NCBI GenBank assembly: GCA_041689935.1 | Contig: JBDNFI010000097.1 | Coordinates: forward strand, 62,001-126,000 | Direction: 5' to 3' | Source: CAXBDP01 sp041689935 | GTDB taxonomy: Bacteria; Bacteroidota; Bacteroidia; Cytophagales; Cyclobacteriaceae | DNA length: 64,000 nucleotides | Part shown: piece after piece, positions 62,052-64,000 of the stretch | Layout: each line of letters starts with the position of its first letter | Numbering within the stretch: position 1 is the first letter of the stretch | The notes under the pieces: generated by a model | Database searches by the model: none | What the model saw: only the letters and a program-made list of their open reading frames with translations | Told to the model about the DNA's origin: nothing | Program-made: the position numbers and the translations under genes

Positions 62052-62840
62052 TTAATTCAGGTTTCCTTTTAAGATAATTCTATATTCACCTTTTAGCATT
62101 ACCCAATCCTTTTGAATGCTACAATCAAAATAGCCTCCTCTTGGACTATGTTGAATAGCTTTGAGGTCATTTTTCTTAAGTCTATTGCTCCAAAATGGAA
62201 CTAGCGCAGCGTGTGAAGATCCAGTTGCATGATCCTCCAATTGCTGCACATGTGGCACCAATGTTCTGCTTACAAAATCTACTTTATCGGAAGCAGCGGT
62301 TACGGAATAGCCAAACACATCCGATTCTCTCAGCAAGCTAAAATTTGGCTTCATATTCAGTACATCTTCTTCATTTTCGAGGAGTACAATGTCCTTATTT
62401 GCCGTTTTGAAATAGCCAATTACTGGCACACCAAGTGCTTTTGGGAGTAGAGGAGGGATTGCTTTCTCGCTTTCTATTGCTATGGATTTAATTTTAATGT
62501 GACAATGGGTATCATCCATGGCCGAGCCACTAATTTTACCTCCCGCATACTTTATGGTGATTTCTGGGTTAGGATTGTTTCTTTTAGAAAGAAACGCCAT
62601 TGCTGCTAAGGAGCCATGGCCGCAAAGCCCGATTTCTCCATCGGGAGCAAACCATCGAACATTTATTTCATCGTTTTCTTCCCATAAAAAGGTAGTAGCA
62701 GGCTGATTCAAATCAGAGCTGATTTTCTGCAATTTTGCTGTATCCAGAGCCTTATCAAGCCAAACAACGGCGGAGACATTTCCAAGAAGATTTAAACTTT
62801 GCTTTCCGAAAACACTTATAAACTGTATTTCAAAAGCCAT
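62052..62840 (-). CDS. PhzF family isomerase
   Basis: A 262-aa PhzF-like protein with the diaminopimelate epimerase-like fold in two halves. The catalytic glutamate is expected in FLWEENDEINVRWFAPDGEIGLCGHGSLAA; the GLCGHG block is the family signature, and DHATGSSHAAL in the second half is the matching anion-binding loop. PhzF homologues outside phenazine clusters are isomerases or hydrolases of unknown substrate. It is preceded by the DUF3817 gene with a 1-bp gap on the same strand, so the two are co-transcribed. Octamer at 62539. Confidence 0.85.
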   Translation of the reverse strand: MAFEIQFISVFGKQSLNLLGNVSAVVWLDKALDTAKLQKISSDLNQPATTFLWEENDEINVRWFAPDGEIGLCGHGSLAAMAFLSKRNNPNPEITIKYAGGKISGSAMDDTHCHIKIKSIAIESEKAIPPLLPKALGVPVIGYFKTANKDIVLLENEEDVLNMKPNFSLLRESDVFGYSVTAASDKVDFVSRTLVPHVQQLEDHATGSSHAALVPFWSNRLKKNDLKAIQHSPRGGYFDCSIQKDWVMLKGEYRIILKGNLN

Positions 62841-62841
62841 A

Positions 62842-63159
62842 TTAGATAGATTTTAGGTAATTTTCCTCTTCTTTTTTCAAAAATTTATGATCCATATAGA
62901 AAGTACCGAAAGGGATCAGCGAGGCGATAAATAGGCCAAAAAATTGTGGAAATCTCCACATGAATTTTCTCCAGCAAATAATTGAAAGAACACAATACAT
63001 CAAGAATAAATATCCATGAGCTATGCCCACGATGTAATTGGGTGTGGGCATATCCGCCCAATATTTGAGGGGCATGGTAACAAAAAATAGACTGAGATAT
63101 GATATCCCTTCCAATATTGCTGTGATTCTAAAATATCGTATTGCTTTTGCTTGTGTCAT
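62842..63159 (-). CDS. DUF3817 membrane protein
   Basis: A 105-aa integral membrane protein with three hydrophobic segments. FRITAILEGISYLSLFFVTMPLKYW, then NYIVGIAHGYLFLMY and FIASLIPFGTFYMDHKFLKKEE are the conserved blocks of DUF3817 (YdzA-like). It was probably an inner-membrane protein of unknown function throughout the family. It is the first gene of the two-gene unit with the PhzF homologue, separated by 1 bp. Confidence 0.85.
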   Translation of the reverse strand: MTQAKAIRYFRITAILEGISYLSLFFVTMPLKYWADMPTPNYIVGIAHGYLFLMYCVLSIICWRKFMWRFPQFFGLFIASLIPFGTFYMDHKFLKKEEENYLKSI

Positions 63160-63433
63160 TTATCAGTTAATTTTAAGTAGGCCAAATATAATCCAGGATG
63201 AACGTCTTACTGCGGTGGATCATGCCAAATTCCTTTCTTTATTTTTCGCTTTCGGTATATCCATCGTGATGAATGCGAAAGCAATTGCTGTTCTTAGAAT
63301 TAGGAAAAGCCTTAGTTGAAGTACTGCTTTGAAAACAAAAAGTTCAAGAATAACTGAATTTGGCATTGCCAAGGTGCTTCTAAGTAATCCTTGAAGGAAG
63401 ACCAAAAATATTTTCTGAAATCCATCAATTAGA
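63160..63433. other. Intergenic region, no gene recognised
   Basis: It lies between the DUF3817 gene and the TonB receptor's terminator. Two overlapping frames exist (63220-63447 on - and 63038-63319 on +), but both are hydrophobic or low in coding character and one crosses a terminator. It probably contains the DUF3817-PhzF promoter. Confidence 0.45.
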
Positions 63434-63462
63434 AATAGGCAGCTCAAATTGAGTTGCCTATT
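63434..63462 (-). terminator. Intrinsic terminator of the TonB receptor gene
   Basis: A 13-bp stem with one G-U pair (63434-63446 and 63450-63462, AATAGGCAGCTCA type), loop AAT. It starts 5 bp past the receptor stop codon; the U tail is weak. Confidence 0.6.
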
Positions 63463-63467
63463 CCATT

Positions 63468-64000
63468 CTAGTGGATTTTGATTTTAAATCCTCCGTTCAC
63501 CACAAAGCCCTCTAGCGGCGCATAAATATCTCTGAATTGAGGATTGCCAATTGAGCCGGTGTATATGGTGTCAAAGCGTGTTTGGCGTGCGTCCAAGATG
63601 TTCTCAAAGTTGATAAATACCGAAAAACGTTCCCACATCTTTTCTGCCATAAGGCCCAAAAGCCAATAATCTTGCCCGCTGAAGCCATCGCTTAGTTGCT
63701 GGGTACTATAATAGTAGCCCTCCAATCCAATTCGAATATTGTCATGTTTTTCATACATCAATACCGAATTGATTCGGTGTCTAGGGGTAAGCGGGTTTTC
63801 TCTGGTGATATTATTATCCGTAAGTTTTGTGTCAGTAAATGTATACCCTAAGAAGAGCTTCAAATCATCATAGCCAAATTTCATATTTGTTTCAAAACCG
63901 CTCGTATTGATATAACCATCAATATTTTGCAATTGATAGAGTCCGTTGTCGATGGATTTCAACAATAATGGATCTTTCAAATAAGTGTAATAAAAGAGCT
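63468..64000 (-). CDS. TonB-dependent receptor, C-terminal part
   Basis: The frame is open to the right edge of the window, so this is the C-terminal 177 residues only. It reads as beta-barrel strands alternating aromatic and charged residues: LFLGYTFTDTKL, PLTPRHRINSVLMYE, RIGLEGYYYSTQQLSDG and RFSVFINFENILDARQT, typical of the last strands of an outer-membrane TonB receptor. It ends VVNGGFKIKIH, a barrel-closing strand, although the usual terminal aromatic is replaced by histidine. The N-terminal plug and signal peptide lie outside the window. The substrate is unknown. Confidence 0.82.
   Translation of the reverse strand, partial: LFYYTYLKDPLLLKSIDNGLYQLQNIDGYINTSGFETNMKFGYDDLKLFLGYTFTDTKLTDNNITRENPLTPRHRINSVLMYEKHDNIRIGLEGYYYSTQQLSDGFSGQDYWLLGLMAEKMWERFSVFINFENILDARQTRFDTIYTGSIGNPQFRDIYAPLEGFVVNGGFKIKIH

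Larger units (their letters stand above)
412..62546. repeat. Dispersed octamer family GCGGGAGG (29 exact copies)
   Basis: Start positions on the + strand: 412, 3838, 8430, 18185, 20555, 23840, 27775, 33608, 37534, 44549, 53187, 57085, 62012. Start positions (lower coordinate) of minus-strand copies, read as CCTCCCGC on +: 1515, 4281, 7464, 13272, 18838, 20568, 22984, 26915, 30013, 33488, 37332, 40988, 44106, 51570, 61731, 62539. Three more sites match only seven bases (12084, 38919, 45025). Two copies (40988 and 62012) are intergenic; 18 are on the coding strand and 9 antisense. Flanks show no extended consensus. Hand count; spacing averages about 2.2 kb. Confidence 0.85.

Noticed and set aside
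1..64000. tRNA, rRNA, CRISPR array, insertion sequence or prophage
   Set aside because: No direct repeats with regular spacers, no transposase or integrase motifs, and no cloverleaf-like CCA-ended segment were seen on reading; short structured RNAs could still be missed without a covariance search.

Overview
The window is a chromosomal segment of a Bacteroidota bacterium, most likely of the order Cytophagales. This rests on AT-rich DNA, genes without clear Shine-Dalgarno sites, Bacteroidota-style -7 promoter elements (TAnnTTTG), and a typical gene set: fused isobutyryl-CoA mutase, NamZ/DUF1343, long-form hisG with a HAD-IGPD hisB, BatB/BatC, TspO-like protein, DUF1573 and a TonB-dependent receptor. 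I see no tRNA, rRNA, CRISPR array, insertion sequence, prophage or attachment site. Gene content is mostly housekeeping, with two decayed stretches.

Layout. 1-12 kb: partial hemN, SDR, DUF2892, PaaN, CinA, an orphan E2 acyltransferase, a DUF4412-like secreted protein, bioD-bioA and a large hybrid histidine kinase with a degenerate receiver. 12-21 kb: OsmC and IcmF, a 0.76-kb stretch with a gene remnant, a secreted protein of unknown function, fmt-folA, an exported amidohydrolase and the cell-wall hydrolase NamZ. 21-34 kb: LolE-like permease, a GT2 glycosyltransferase, a HAD phosphatase, divergent arginine decarboxylase and arginase, argS, glutathione peroxidase, TspO-like protein, menA, then a cysteine-bearing Crp/Fnr regulator, two universal stress proteins, SUI1 and a DsbA-like protein. 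34.7-39.2 kb: hisGDCB behind a histidine-rich leader peptide. 39-50 kb: a second Crp/Fnr regulator, enoyl-CoA hydratase, a TPR protein, MurB, a DJ-1/PfpI plus nitrilase pair, an aspartoacylase-like enzyme, an APC permease, a phosphohexomutase and HppD. 50-64 kb: Tpx, TrpRS, DUF1573, thiolase, BatC-BatB, MATE, a decayed lipoprotein, RecQ, ArsM, DUF3817-PhzF and the 3' end of a TonB-dependent receptor.

The most striking signal is not a gene. The non-palindromic octamer GCGGGAGG occurs 29 times by hand count (13 on +, 16 on -), against about 0.5 expected from base composition at roughly 40% GC. It lies in all three codon frames and in intergenic DNA, so protein coding does not explain it. Two copies form a hairpin inside namZ. 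It resembles a Chi-type recombination signal or a DNA uptake word, but nothing in the window settles which.

Other points of interest are the his leader peptide just behind a consensus promoter, an FNR-type box between an FNR-like regulator and the stress-protein genes, a 17-bp overlapping nitrilase and isonitrile-hydratase-like pair, and a palindrome upstream of icmF.
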